Shown: positions 46,442 to 54,980 of the stretch, in pieces
Position numbering within the stretch: position 1 is the stretch's first letter
Layout of the letters: every line of letters begins with the position of its first letter
Assembly: GCF_000740675.1 (NCBI RefSeq)
Contig: NZ_JPXI01000039.1
Coordinates: 62,001 to 126,000 of the forward strand
DNA length: 64,000 bases
DNA from: Massilia sp. BSC265
GTDB lineage: Bacteria; Pseudomonadota; Gammaproteobacteria; Burkholderiales; Burkholderiaceae_D
Reading direction: 5' to 3'
The notes under the pieces: model-generated
Databases searched by the model: none
Seen by the model: the letters and a program-made list of their open reading frames with translations, nothing else
Told to the model about the DNA's origin: nothing
Program-made: the position numbers and the translations under genes

Positions 46442-47310
46442 ATGCCGTACTCTCCGCACGCGGCCTGACCAAGCGTTACGGCAAGCGCACCGCCGTCGAC
46501 GGCATCGATTTCGACATCCCCGCCGGCCGCATCGTCGGCCTGATCGGCCCCAACGGCTCGGGCAAGACCACCACGCTCAAGGCGGCGCTCGGCCTGATTC
46601 CCTTCGAGGGCCAGCTGACGGTGCTGGGCTACGATCCGCGCACCCAGCGCGACGACCTGATGAAGGAAGTTTGCTTCATTGCCGACGTCGCCATCCTGCC
46701 GCGCTGGCTGCGCGTGAAGGATGCGGTCGACTTCGTGGCGGGCGTGCATCCGCGCTTCAACCGCGAGAAGGCGGAACGCTACATCGCGCATACCAGGCTA
46801 ACGCCGACCATGAAGGTCAAGGAGATGTCGAAGGGCATGATCGTCCAGCTGCACCTGGCGCTGGTGATGGCCATCGACGCCAAGCTGCTGGTGCTCGATG
46901 AGCCCACGCTCGGCCTCGACATCATGTACCGCAAGCAGTTCTACCAGAACCTGCTGGAAGACTACTTCGACGAGCAGAAGACCATCGTCATCACCACCCA
47001 CCAGGTGGAAGAAGTCGAGCACATCCTCACCGACCTGATGTTCATCCGCGACGGCAAGATCGTACTGTCCGCCTCGATGGAAGAGATCGGCGAGCGCTAT
47101 ACCGAAGTGATGGTCCCGGCCGACAAACTCAACGCCGCCAACGCCCTGGCACCGATCGACAGGCGCACCGTATTCGGCAAGTCGGTGATGCTGTTCGACG
47201 CAGCAGCACCGGGCGGCGTGTCGCGCGCCCAGCTCGCCCAGCTCGGCGAGACCCGCAATCCCAGCGTTGCCGACCTGTTCGTGGCAACCATGAAAGGAAC
47301 CTACGCATGA
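46438..47310 (+). CDS. ABC transporter ATP-binding protein, YtrB-like
   Basis: This 290-residue ATPase has Walker A GPNGSGKTTTLKA and Walker B LLVLDEPTLGLDI. The signature motif is degenerate (KEMSKGMIVQLHLAL in place of LSGGQ), as usual in the YtrB branch. The switch histidine is in ITTHQVEEVEHI. It pairs with the permease downstream, overlapping it by 4 bases. Such pairs are exporters or membrane-stress systems; the substrate is unknown. Confidence 0.93.
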   Translation: MNAVLSARGLTKRYGKRTAVDGIDFDIPAGRIVGLIGPNGSGKTTTLKAALGLIPFEGQLTVLGYDPRTQRDDLMKEVCFIADVAILPRWLRVKDAVDFVAGVHPRFNREKAERYIAHTRLTPTMKVKEMSKGMIVQLHLALVMAIDAKLLVLDEPTLGLDIMYRKQFYQNLLEDYFDEQKTIVITTHQVEEVEHILTDLMFIRDGKIVLSASMEEIGERYTEVMVPADKLNAANALAPIDRRTVFGKSVMLFDAAAPGGVSRAQLAQLGETRNPSVADLFVATMKGTYA

Positions 47311-48272
47311 AAACGATGAAATGGCTGCTCCGGCGCGAGTTCTGGGAGCACAAGGGCGCCTTCTTCTGGACGCCGGTCGCGGTGGCCGCCGCGATGCTGC
47401 TGCTGGTCGGCGGCGGCTTCATGTACGCCATGGCTGCCGGCGGGCACGACACCATCCAGTTCAACGGCCATAGCGTGGTCGCGATCCAGGGCGTGCCGGC
47501 GGCGCTGCGCGCCAAGCTCGCGTTCGCCGCTGCCTCGGGCTACCTGGGCCTGGCGGCGCCGCTCTTCATCGTGCTGGCCGTGGTGGTGTTCTTCTACTGC
47601 CTGGCCGCCCTGCACGACGACCGCCGCGACCGCAGCATCCTGTTCTGGAAGTCGCTGCCGCTGTCGGACCGCGACACCGTCCTGTCGAAAGTGGCCACCG
47701 CCCTGGTCGTGGCGCCCCTGATCACGATCGGCATCGGCGTGGTGACGGGACTGGCATTGCTGGTGCTCGGCATGATCAGCATCGCCGGCAAGGGCGTCAA
47801 CCTGTTCGGGCTGGTGCTGCAGGAACCGAACCTCTACCTCGGCCCCCTGTACCTGCTGGCCTTCCTGCCGCTGTACATCATCTGGGCGCTGCCGACCGTC
47901 GGCTGGCTGCTGATGGTGTCGAGCTGGGCGCGCTCCTGGGTCTTCATGTGGGCGGTCGGCACGCCGCTGGCCGTCGCCCTGCTGCTGAAGTGGTTCAACA
48001 TGATCGTCGGCCACGTGTCGAACACGGTCATCGACGTCAACTGGTTCGTGGGCGAAGTCGTGCTGCGCGGCCTGGCCGGCCTGGTGCCGGGCATCTGGCT
48101 GTCGCACGGCGATATCGAGGTCATCAACCAGCAATACGGCCTGAACCCGACCACCCTGCTCGAGCTCTCGTACTCCACGCTGGCGCATCCGAGCACCTGG
48201 ATTGCCGCAGCGATCGGCGCCGGGATGATCTACGCCGCGATGCGCCTGCGCCGCTGGCGCGACGAAGGCTGA
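47307..48272 (+). CDS. ABC transporter permease, ABC-2 type
   Basis: This 321-residue membrane protein starts MKTMKWLLRREFWEHKGAFF and has about six helices: near 20-42, 75-100, 130-165, 180-205, 210-235 and 290-310. The DRSILFWKSLPLSDRDTVLS segment is typical of ABC-2 permeases of this class. A large extracytoplasmic loop lies between helices 1 and 2. It works with the ATPase encoded just upstream. Confidence 0.92.
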   Translation: MKTMKWLLRREFWEHKGAFFWTPVAVAAAMLLLVGGGFMYAMAAGGHDTIQFNGHSVVAIQGVPAALRAKLAFAAASGYLGLAAPLFIVLAVVVFFYCLAALHDDRRDRSILFWKSLPLSDRDTVLSKVATALVVAPLITIGIGVVTGLALLVLGMISIAGKGVNLFGLVLQEPNLYLGPLYLLAFLPLYIIWALPTVGWLLMVSSWARSWVFMWAVGTPLAVALLLKWFNMIVGHVSNTVIDVNWFVGEVVLRGLAGLVPGIWLSHGDIEVINQQYGLNPTTLLELSYSTLAHPSTWIAAAIGAGMIYAAMRLRRWRDEG

Positions 48273-48276
48273 TCCG

Positions 48277-49110
48277 GTGCGTACCCTGAGCGCGATCGCG
48301 TTCGGGACCCTGCTCCTCTGCGGCAGCGCCGCTGCCGCAGAGGAAAAGCCGGTCCGCGAACTGGAGCCCGTGCATGTCAACGCCATGCGCAACCCGGAGG
48401 TTCGCAAGTACAAGGTCATCCTGGCCGGCCTGGACGCCTTCGACAGGCATCGTCAGCTGGCGCCCGCGGCCGAAGGTTTGCACTTCCGCCTGAGAACTCA
48501 GGGTAGGGACGATTCGCCGCAGCCGCTGGCAATCCGCCTCGTCGGCGACCGTGGATTCAGCCTGCCGATCACCATCGATGCCGATCGGCGTTTCGTCGTG
48601 CCGCGCAGCGAGGCGGCCGAGGAGGCGGAGAGCGAGCTGGAGCTGAACCGCAAGCGCCGCACGTACCGCACCGACCCCGATATACGCACGCCAGGCTTGC
48701 GCGCCAACCAGCGGCGTCTGGGCGACCTGCGGCTGGAGTGCAAGGTGACGGTGGCGATGGCCAAGGAAGAGATTCCAACCTTCTGGGTCCTGACCATCAA
48801 TACCCTCCTGCTGCGGACCGACTGGTGCGGCTTCTTCGGCGACCCCGAGGATTTCCGGTGGGAGGGTGTAAGCAAGAAGGCGCACTTCCCCTTCCGCAGC
48901 GACCAGCCGCTTCTAGGTGCAGTCATGGTCGACGGGAGCCGCTCGGCGAAACTGGAAGTCAAGGGGACGACGTTCCACGCACCAATCGGGAACGCCACCT
49001 GGAGCGACGACGCCGTGATCGAACTGACCTTTGCCGCCCCCGCAAACCCCGCAGAAGCGGCTGCAGCGCCTACTGGAACTGCTGGCGAAACGCCTCGAAC
49101 TGCGCCTTGA
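48277..49110 (+). CDS. uncharacterised secreted protein
   Basis: This 277-residue protein starts with GTG at 48277 and has a signal peptide of about 20 residues (LLLCGSAAAA-EEK). No known domain was recognised. The middle is charged (EEAESELELNRKRRTYRTD), and the later part is beta-rich with two cysteines (LECKV and DWCGFF) that could form a disulfide. It follows the ABC permease by 4 bases, so it may be a periplasmic partner of that exporter. Its last 41 bases overlap the yceH gene on the other strand. Confidence 0.75.
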   Translation: MRTLSAIAFGTLLLCGSAAAAEEKPVRELEPVHVNAMRNPEVRKYKVILAGLDAFDRHRQLAPAAEGLHFRLRTQGRDDSPQPLAIRLVGDRGFSLPITIDADRRFVVPRSEAAEEAESELELNRKRRTYRTDPDIRTPGLRANQRRLGDLRLECKVTVAMAKEEIPTFWVLTINTLLLRTDWCGFFGDPEDFRWEGVSKKAHFPFRSDQPLLGAVMVDGSRSAKLEVKGTTFHAPIGNATWSDDAVIELTFAAPANPAEAAAAPTGTAGETPRTAP

Positions 49111-49768
49111 GTTCGGCGAGTTCGCCGCGCAATGCGGCGACTTCCTGCTCCAGCTGGCCGACACGGCTGGCGCCGCCTCCGCCCAGGCCGGCGCCGGCGG
49201 CCGGCGCTTCATAGGCAGGAAGCTCGCCGCCCAGCAGGTGGCCATAGCGCGCTTCCTTGGTGCCGGGCGCACGATCCAGGCGGGCGACCAACGGCGGGTA
49301 TTTATCGATCAGGAACTGCAGGACAGCCTCGACCTCGGGCACGCTCTTGAATTCGAACAGGCGCCCGGTGCGGGTACGGATCTCGCCGGCGGTCTGCAGG
49401 CCGCGCAGCATCAGGATGGCGAGCACGGCCACCTTGTCCTGCTCCAGCGTCCACTTGATGCGCATGCGGTGTTCGTACTTCACCACGCGCGCGCCGGCCT
49501 GCGAGATGGCGCTGACCAGCTTCTTTTCGATCAGGCGCTGCAGGGTGTCCTGCACGACTTCGTCGGTGAGCTGCATGATCGGGTCGCGGCTCGACAGCTG
49601 GTTGCAGCCGTTGACGATCGCGTTCACCGACATCGGGTAGTTATCGGGCGTCAGCGCCTCTTTTTCGGCCAGCACCGCGAGCACGCGGATTTCCATCGGG
49701 TCCAGTACGGCGCCATTATCGGCAGCGGCAGCGGCAACAGCAGGCGTACCCGTCACTTCATTCGTCAT
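49070..49768 (-). CDS. YceH-family protein (DUF480)
   Basis: This 232-residue protein has two winged-helix-like repeats of the DUF480 family. Typical stretches are EIRVLAVLAEKEALTPDNYP and LMLRGLQTAGEIRTRTGRLF. The C-terminus carries a coiled coil (LEQEVAALRGELAELKAQFE). Function is unresolved in the family. It lies 8 bases after cysE on the same strand, so they are co-transcribed. Confidence 0.92.
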   Translation of the reverse strand: MTNEVTGTPAVAAAAADNGAVLDPMEIRVLAVLAEKEALTPDNYPMSVNAIVNGCNQLSSRDPIMQLTDEVVQDTLQRLIEKKLVSAISQAGARVVKYEHRMRIKWTLEQDKVAVLAILMLRGLQTAGEIRTRTGRLFEFKSVPEVEAVLQFLIDKYPPLVARLDRAPGTKEARYGHLLGGELPAYEAPAAGAGLGGGGASRVGQLEQEVAALRGELAELKAQFEAFRQQFQ

Positions 49769-49776
49769 GCAATTCC

Positions 49777-50526
49777 TCAGTCGACCAGTCGGTTCAGTTG
49801 TTCTTGGTCGAGTTTATCACCCTCGGCCACCTTCGGACAGCACAGGCCGGCCTCGCGCATGGTGTTGGTGAGGCGTTCGATCTGCTCGTCCTGGCGCGCA
49901 ACATGGTCGATCAGGCCGCGCAGGGCTTTCGACAGCGGATCGTCGCCGTTCGGCGTGACGCCGTAGGCGGCGAACAGATGGGCGCTGCGCGCCTGGTCTT
50001 CCTTGCGGATGATGTGGGCCGGGTTGCCGACCGCGGTAGCGCCAGCCGGGACCGGCTTGATGACCACGGCGTTGGAGCCGACCTTGGCGTATTCGCCGAC
50101 CGTGAACGCGCCCAGCACCTGGGCGCCGGCGCCGACGATCACTCCCTGCTGCAGCGTCGGGTGGCGCTTGGTGCCGGCCACCAGGGTAGTGCCGCCCAGG
50201 GTGACGCCCTGGTAGATGGTGCAGTCGTCGCCGACCACGGCGGTTTCACCGATGACCACGCCGAAGCCGTGGTCGATGAAGACCCGCCGCCCGATGGTGG
50301 CGCCGGGGTGGATCTCGATGCCGGTGATGATGCGGGCGACATAGGAGATGAAGCGGCCGACCCACTTCAGCCCGAGCTTCCAGCAGGCGTGCGCCCAGCG
50401 GTGCATGATCACGGCATGCAGGCCGGGATAGCAGGTCAGGACTTCCCAGCCGTTACGGGCGGCGGGGTCGCGCTGGATGATGCTCTGGATATCGCCACGC
50501 AGGTTGGCAAATAAGTTCAAAAACAT
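49777..50526 (-). CDS. cysE: serine O-acetyltransferase
   Basis: This 249-residue left-handed beta-helix enzyme acetylates serine with acetyl-CoA in the first committed step of cysteine synthesis. Hexapeptide repeats run through IEIHPGATIGRRVFIDHGFG and VVGDDCTIYQGVTLGG. KRHPTLQQGVIVGAGAQVLG and the cofactor region GNPAHIIRKED are typical. The N-terminal helical part is shorter than in E. coli CysE, as in the epsilon/short SAT class. A perfect hairpin separates it from rlmB upstream. Confidence 0.94.
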   Translation of the reverse strand: MFLNLFANLRGDIQSIIQRDPAARNGWEVLTCYPGLHAVIMHRWAHACWKLGLKWVGRFISYVARIITGIEIHPGATIGRRVFIDHGFGVVIGETAVVGDDCTIYQGVTLGGTTLVAGTKRHPTLQQGVIVGAGAQVLGAFTVGEYAKVGSNAVVIKPVPAGATAVGNPAHIIRKEDQARSAHLFAAYGVTPNGDDPLSKALRGLIDHVARQDEQIERLTNTMREAGLCCPKVAEGDKLDQEQLNRLVD

Positions 50527-50625
50527 AATAAGGATGATCGCAAACCAAGGATGATGGTAGCGTATGTTGCGTGGGTTTGCTTGTGACGGTGCAGGGAAAG
50601 GATGGCTCCATGGCGGCCTAACGAA

Positions 50626-50664
50626 ATTGGGGGGAACAATGCCGACAGCATTGTTCCCCCCAAT
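50626..50664 (-). terminator. 17-bp perfect hairpin between rlmB and cysE
   Basis: The arms 50626-50642 and 50648-50664 are perfectly complementary with a 5-base loop. Only a weak T-rich stretch (AATTTCGTT) follows on the minus strand. It probably ends the rnr-rlmB transcript or protects its 3' end. It is too perfect to be chance. Confidence 0.65.
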
Positions 50665-50679
50665 ATTGCTGGAGCCAGG

Positions 50680-51423
50680 TCAGCCTTCGCGTGCGATCCT
50701 CTGGCGGCGCGCCTCGTACAGGCACACGCCCGACGCGACCGAGACGTTCAGGCTCTCGACCGAGCCGAACATCGGGATGCTGACCAGGAGGTCGCAGGTC
50801 TCGCGGGTCAGGCGGCGCATGCCCTCGCCTTCCGAACCCATCACCAGCGCGGTCGGGCCGGTGAAGTCGGCTTCGTACAGGCCCTTGTCGGCGTCGTCCG
50901 AGGTGCCGATCAGCCAGATCCCGCGGTCCTTCAGCTCGCGCATGGTGCGCGCCAGGTTCGTGACCGTGATGTAGGGCACGGTCTCGGCAGCGCCGCTCGC
51001 CACTTTCGCGGCGGTCGCGTTCAGGCCGACCGCGCGATCCTTCGGAACGATCACGGCATGCGCGCCGACGCCGTCGGCCACGCGCAGGCAGGCGCCCAGG
51101 TTGTGCGGGTCGGTGATGCCGTCGAGGATGAGCAGCAGCGGCGGACCCTCGATCGCATCCAGCAGCTCGTCCAGGTTGCGCGCCAGCGCCAGCTGGCTGG
51201 CGAAGGCGATCACGCCCTGGTGGCGGCGGGTGCCGGTGATCTTGTCGAGACGCGACGCGTCGACCGGCATCACGCGCACGCCCGCCTCTTTCGCGTTGGC
51301 GATCAGGGCCTTCATGCGGGCGTCCGTGCGCTCGGCGTCGACGAAGATCTCTTCCACCGATTGGGCCTCGTGGCGCAGCCGCGAGGTCACCGCGTGGAAC
51401 CCGAATAACATTTTATTTTTCAT
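50680..51423 (-). CDS. rlmB: 23S rRNA (guanosine-2251-2'-O)-methyltransferase
   Basis: This 247-residue SpoU-family enzyme methylates G2251 in the ribosomal P loop. The N-terminal substrate domain begins [20 protein letters not shown]. The knotted SAM-binding part has [39 protein letters not shown] and [19 protein letters not shown]. The start may be ATG 51423 or 51411. It follows rnr by 3 bases, a conserved pair. Confidence 0.95.
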   Translation of the reverse strand: MKNKMLFGFHAVTSRLRHEAQSVEEIFVDAERTDARMKALIANAKEAGVRVMPVDASRLDKITGTRRHQGVIAFASQLALARNLDELLDAIEGPPLLLILDGITDPHNLGACLRVADGVGAHAVIVPKDRAVGLNATAAKVASGAAETVPYITVTNLARTMRELKDRGIWLIGTSDDADKGLYEADFTGPTALVMGSEGEGMRRLTRETCDLLVSIPMFGSVESLNVSVASGVCLYEARRQRIAREG

Positions 51424-51426
51424 GTA

Positions 51427-54012
51427 TTACTGTTTCTTCCTGCTAGTTTTGGCAGCGGGGGTCTTGGCCACCGCTTTGGTTTTTGGCGCACTGGCACTGT
51501 CGCTGCGTGCAGCACGCTTCGTGGGCGTCTTGGACGCGGTTTTGCTGGCGATGTCGCTGGCGGTCTTGGCTGACGGTTTGCGCGCGCTACGCGGCACGCG
51601 CGGCGGCGGTACGAAAACGACATCCTCGTCCTCGCCCTCGTCTTCCGTGCTGGCGAAGCGCGACGGCTCCGCGGGCGCCGGGGCGGCCTTGCCCTTGCCT
51701 TTGCCCTTCGCGCCCTTCGGCGCCTTGCCCTCCAGCGCGTCGATGGCGGCCTGGCGTGCACGTTCCATCGGCGCCGGCACGGCCTCCTGCGCCTCCGCCA
51801 GCACCAGGTCGATCTTGCGCGCTTCCAGGTCGACCTTCGCCACCTTGACATTGACCTTGCTGGTCAGCTTGTAGGTCTGACCGCTGCGCTCGCCGCGCAG
51901 TTCGTGGCGCGCCTCGTCGTACTGGAAGTAGTCGGTGCCGAGGCCACTGATGTGCACCAGGCCCTCGACATACAGCTGGTCGAGCGTGACGAAGATGCCG
52001 AACGGCGTCACGCCGGACACGGTGCCGGTAAAGTCCTCGCCCAGTTTATCTTGCATGAAGTAGCACTTCAGCCAGTTCTCGACGTCGCGCGAGGCTTCGT
52101 CGGCGCGGCGCTCGTTGGCCGAGCAGTGCACGCCCAGTGCGTCCCAGATGGTCAGGTCCTGCTCTTTCTTCTGGGTGCCCGCAGCCTTGTCCTTCGCGGC
52201 CTGCTTGCGCGCCGAGTTGGAGATGGCCGTGTTCAGCTTGCCCAGGTCGATGTCCTTCGGCTCGTACTTCTTCCCTTGCAGGATGGCCTTGATGGCGCGG
52301 TGGGTCAGCAGGTCCGGATAACGGCGGATCGGGCTGGTGAAGTGCGCGTAAGCCTCGTAGGCCAGGCCGAAGTGGCCGACGTTGTCCGGGCTGTAAACGG
52401 CCTGCTGCATCGAGCGCAACAGCATGGTCTGCAGCAGTCCCGCGTCCGGACGCTCCTTGATCTTCTGCATCACCTCGGCGTAGTCGCGCGCGCTCGGCTT
52501 GTTGCCGCCGCCCAGGTTCAGGCCGACGATCCTGAGGAAGGTGCGCAGTTGCAGCAGCTTTTCCTCGGTCGGCGTCGCGTGGATGCGGAAGGTGCCCGGG
52601 TGCTTGTGGCGGATCAGCAGGTCGGCCGCACACACGTTCGCCGCCAGCATGCACTCTTCGATGAGGCGGTGCGCGTCGTTGCGGGTGCGCGGGATGATCT
52701 TCTCGATCTTGCCCACCGCGTTGCAGACGATGTAGGTCTCGGTGGTCTCGAAGTCGATCGCGCCGCGTTCCTGGCGCGCCTTGAGCAGCGCGCGGAACAC
52801 TTCGTTCAGGTTCAGCAGGTGCGGCACGATGCCCGGGCGGCGCTGCGCTTCCGGGCCGGCGGTGTTGCCGAGGATTTCGGCCACTTCGTTATAGGTCAGG
52901 CGCGCGGCCGAGTGCATCACGGCCGGGTAGAACTGGTAGGCCGTGACTTCGCCGTCCGCCGTGACGACCATGTCGCACACCAGGGTGCAGCGGTCCACCG
53001 CCGGGTTCAGCGAACACAGGCCGTTGGACAGCTTCTCGGGCAGCATCGGGATCACGCGGCGCGGGAAGTAGACCGAGGTGCTGCGCTCGAGCGCATCGTG
53101 GTCGAGCGCGTCGTTCGGCTTCACGTAATGGCTGACGTCGGCGATCGCCACCAGCAGGCGGTAGCCCTTGCTGCGGCCGATCTTGACCGGTTCGCAGTAG
53201 ACCGCGTCGTCGAAGTCGCGTGCGTCTTCGCCGTCGATGGTCACCAGCGGCACGTCGCGCAGGTCGACCCGGTCGCGCAGGTCGGCATCCACCACTTCGT
53301 TCGGCAGGCGGTTGGCCTGCTTCAGCGCGGCGGGCGAGAACACGTGCGGCACGCCGAACTTGCGCACCGCGATCTCGATTTCCATGCCCGGGTCGTCCAG
53401 TTCGCCGAGCACTTCGACGATCCTGCCGGTCGGTTGCTGGAAACGCGAGGGCTGCTCGATCAGCTCGACGCTGACCACCTGCCCGGCCTTGGCCTTGCCC
53501 GGCCCGCCCGCCACCAGCACGTCCTGGCTGATGCGGATGTCTTCCGGCGAGACGATCCAGACGCCGCCTTCGTTCATCAGGCGGCCGATCAGGTGGGTAT
53601 TGGCGCGTTCGACCACCTCGACGATGGTTCCTTCCGGACGGCCGCGGCGGTCGGTGCCGGTGACGCGTGCGCGCACGCGGTCGCCGTTGAGCACCTTGTT
53701 CATTTCCTTATCGTTCAGGAACAGGTCGTCGCCGCCCTCGTCCGGAATGACGAAGCCGTAGCCGTCGCGGTGTGCGCTGACGCGGCCGGTGACGAAACCG
53801 GACTGGTCTGCCAGCACGTAGGTGCCGGAAACGTCGGCGCGGATCTGGCCGTCGCGCTCCATGGCGTTCAGTCGGCGTCCGAGCACTTCCTGCGCGGCAG
53901 GTTTGACCTTCAGGGCGCGCGCCAGGTCGCTTGCTCCAAGCGGGCCCTTGGCACTGCGGAAGACGGCGAGGATTTCCTCGCGGCTAGGAATGGTATGAGT
54001 AGGTTGCTTCAA
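51427..54012 (-). CDS. rnr: ribonuclease R
   Basis: This 861-residue 3'-5' exoribonuclease degrades structured RNA. Domains in order: N-terminal winged helix (1-70), cold-shock domains (about 75-220), the RNB catalytic domain with metal ligands in DGEDARDFDDAV (260-271), S1 domain (about 645-730), and a basic Ala/Lys-rich tail. The tail of about 120 residues is low-complexity and ends RKKQ. The start appears to be TTG at 54012, with no good alternative until Met51 and only a weak AAGAGA site. It forms an operon with rlmB. Confidence 0.95.
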   Translation of the reverse strand: MKQPTHTIPSREEILAVFRSAKGPLGASDLARALKVKPAAQEVLGRRLNAMERDGQIRADVSGTYVLADQSGFVTGRVSAHRDGYGFVIPDEGGDDLFLNDKEMNKVLNGDRVRARVTGTDRRGRPEGTIVEVVERANTHLIGRLMNEGGVWIVSPEDIRISQDVLVAGGPGKAKAGQVVSVELIEQPSRFQQPTGRIVEVLGELDDPGMEIEIAVRKFGVPHVFSPAALKQANRLPNEVVDADLRDRVDLRDVPLVTIDGEDARDFDDAVYCEPVKIGRSKGYRLLVAIADVSHYVKPNDALDHDALERSTSVYFPRRVIPMLPEKLSNGLCSLNPAVDRCTLVCDMVVTADGEVTAYQFYPAVMHSAARLTYNEVAEILGNTAGPEAQRRPGIVPHLLNLNEVFRALLKARQERGAIDFETTETYIVCNAVGKIEKIIPRTRNDAHRLIEECMLAANVCAADLLIRHKHPGTFRIHATPTEEKLLQLRTFLRIVGLNLGGGNKPSARDYAEVMQKIKERPDAGLLQTMLLRSMQQAVYSPDNVGHFGLAYEAYAHFTSPIRRYPDLLTHRAIKAILQGKKYEPKDIDLGKLNTAISNSARKQAAKDKAAGTQKKEQDLTIWDALGVHCSANERRADEASRDVENWLKCYFMQDKLGEDFTGTVSGVTPFGIFVTLDQLYVEGLVHISGLGTDYFQYDEARHELRGERSGQTYKLTSKVNVKVAKVDLEARKIDLVLAEAQEAVPAPMERARQAAIDALEGKAPKGAKGKGKGKAAPAPAEPSRFASTEDEGEDEDVVFVPPPRVPRSARKPSAKTASDIASKTASKTPTKRAARSDSASAPKTKAVAKTPAAKTSRKKQ

Positions 54013-54173
54013 ATCGTTTTCTTATTTCTCTTAGTAGCGGCGCTGCCGTTGCAGCTGCCTGGGATTGATTAACACCTTGACAGGCATAGTGTAACGGAGT
54101 GCCATGCGATTCGCCTAACATGTGCGACGAACCGTGCTCGAAGGGTCCCCGACGGAAACCCTGCTCTGGGCTT

Positions 54174-54201
54174 TTGACTTTTGAAATCCTTCCGCTATAA
54201 T
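54174..54201 (+). promoter_or_regulatory. sigma-70 promoter of the tRNA-Leu cluster
   Basis: TTGACT (54174-54179) and a perfect TATAAT (54196-54201) are separated by 16 bases. The first tRNA begins 136 bases downstream. The rest of the 324-base gap after rnr has no recognisable gene; a short ORF from 54257 runs into the first tRNA and is probably accidental. Confidence 0.75.
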
Positions 54202-54336
54202 CTCGGTCTCTTCAGCAATGCAGCTCGCTGCAGCAGGAGAAAAACAGTAGCAGTAGATGGCTTCGACGCCGCAGCCAACGAAAGTTGATCTGGCGAAAAA
54301 TGACAAAGCCTGCTATTGTAGCAGAGTTAGTTCAGT

Positions 54337-54421
54337 GCCCACGTGGCGGAATTGGTAGACGCGCATGGTTCAGGTCCATGTGCCGCGAGGTGTGGGGGTT
54401 CGAGTCCCTCCGTGGGCACCA
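54337..54421 (+). tRNA. tRNA-Leu(CAG), copy 1
   Basis: This is an 85-nt class II tRNA with acceptor stem GCCCACG/CGTGGGC, encoded CCA and anticodon loop TTCAGGT, giving anticodon CAG for CUG codons. It is the first of four identical copies. Confidence 0.97.
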
Positions 54422-54620
54422 CTCTACCGGAGTAGTTTTCCGCAAGTTGTAAAGAAGTTGGAAGTTTGCAGTATCAGTGCCCACGTGGCGGAATTGGTAG
54501 ACGCGCATGGTTCAGGTCCATGTGCCGCGAGGTGTGGGGGTTCGAGTCCCTCCGTGGGCACCACTCTACCGGAGTAGTTTTCCGCAAGTTGTAAAGAAGT
54601 TGGAAGTTTGCAGTACCAGT
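54422..54620 (+). repeat. 142-bp tandem repeat carrying tRNA-Leu copies
   Basis: The spacers 54422-54478 and 54564-54620 (57 bases each) are identical except for one T/C change near the end. The tRNA plus spacer therefore repeats as a 142-bp unit. The third spacer (54706-54763, 58 bases) is diverged but clearly related. This points to recent tandem duplication. Confidence 0.9.
54479..54563 (+). tRNA. tRNA-Leu(CAG), copy 2
   Basis: Identical in sequence to copy 1, with CCA encoded and anticodon CAG. The spacer before it is 57 bases, so all copies are presumably cut from one precursor. Confidence 0.97.
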
Positions 54621-54705
54621 GCCCACGTGGCGGAATTGGTAGACGCGCATGGTTCAGGTCCATGTGCCGCGAGGTGTGGGGGTTCGAGTCCCTCCGTGGG
54701 CACCA
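54621..54705 (+). tRNA. tRNA-Leu(CAG), copy 3
   Basis: Identical to copies 1 and 2. It is preceded by a spacer differing at one base from the previous one. Confidence 0.97.
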
Positions 54706-54763
54706 TCTACCGGATGTTTATCCGCAAGAAGTTGCAAGAAGTTTTGTTGTTAGCAGTATCAGT

Positions 54764-54848
54764 GCCCACGTGGCGGAATTGGTAGACGCGCATGGTTCAG
54801 GTCCATGTGCCGCGAGGTGTGGGGGTTCGAGTCCCTCCGTGGGCACCA
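54764..54848 (+). tRNA. tRNA-Leu(CAG), copy 4
   Basis: Identical to the other copies. The preceding spacer has diverged, so this copy marks an older duplication or the ancestral edge of the array. It is followed 38 bases later by a strong terminator. Confidence 0.97.
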
Positions 54849-54886
54849 AACTCTACCTGGACGACAAGTCGCAGACGCGCATGTCC

Positions 54887-54930
54887 CGCAAAACGCCGTA
54901 AGCTTTGCAAAAGGCTTACGGCGTTTTGCG
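54887..54930 (+). terminator. terminator of the tRNA-Leu cluster
   Basis: A perfect 17-bp stem (54887-54903 with 54914-54930) encloses a 10-base loop, with a short TTTA after it. The stem contains A4/T4 runs, so it may function from both strands. Confidence 0.8.
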
Positions 54931-54980
54931 TTTACATCACGCGTTTGGACAGCAGCAGCCAATCTCCTTAGACTGCGCCC

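Noticed and set aside
51904-54072. 722-codon plus-strand ORF
   Set aside because: Antisense to rnr; long only because of high GC. No recognisable domains.
54257-54360. short ORF leading into the first tRNA-Leu
   Set aside because: The start is badly spaced from any ribosome binding site and the frame simply runs into the tRNA; likely accidental.
54337-54848. CRISPR-like array of repeats and short spacers
   Set aside because: Repeats are 85-nt tRNA-Leu genes with encoded CCA, and the spacers are nearly identical instead of unique.
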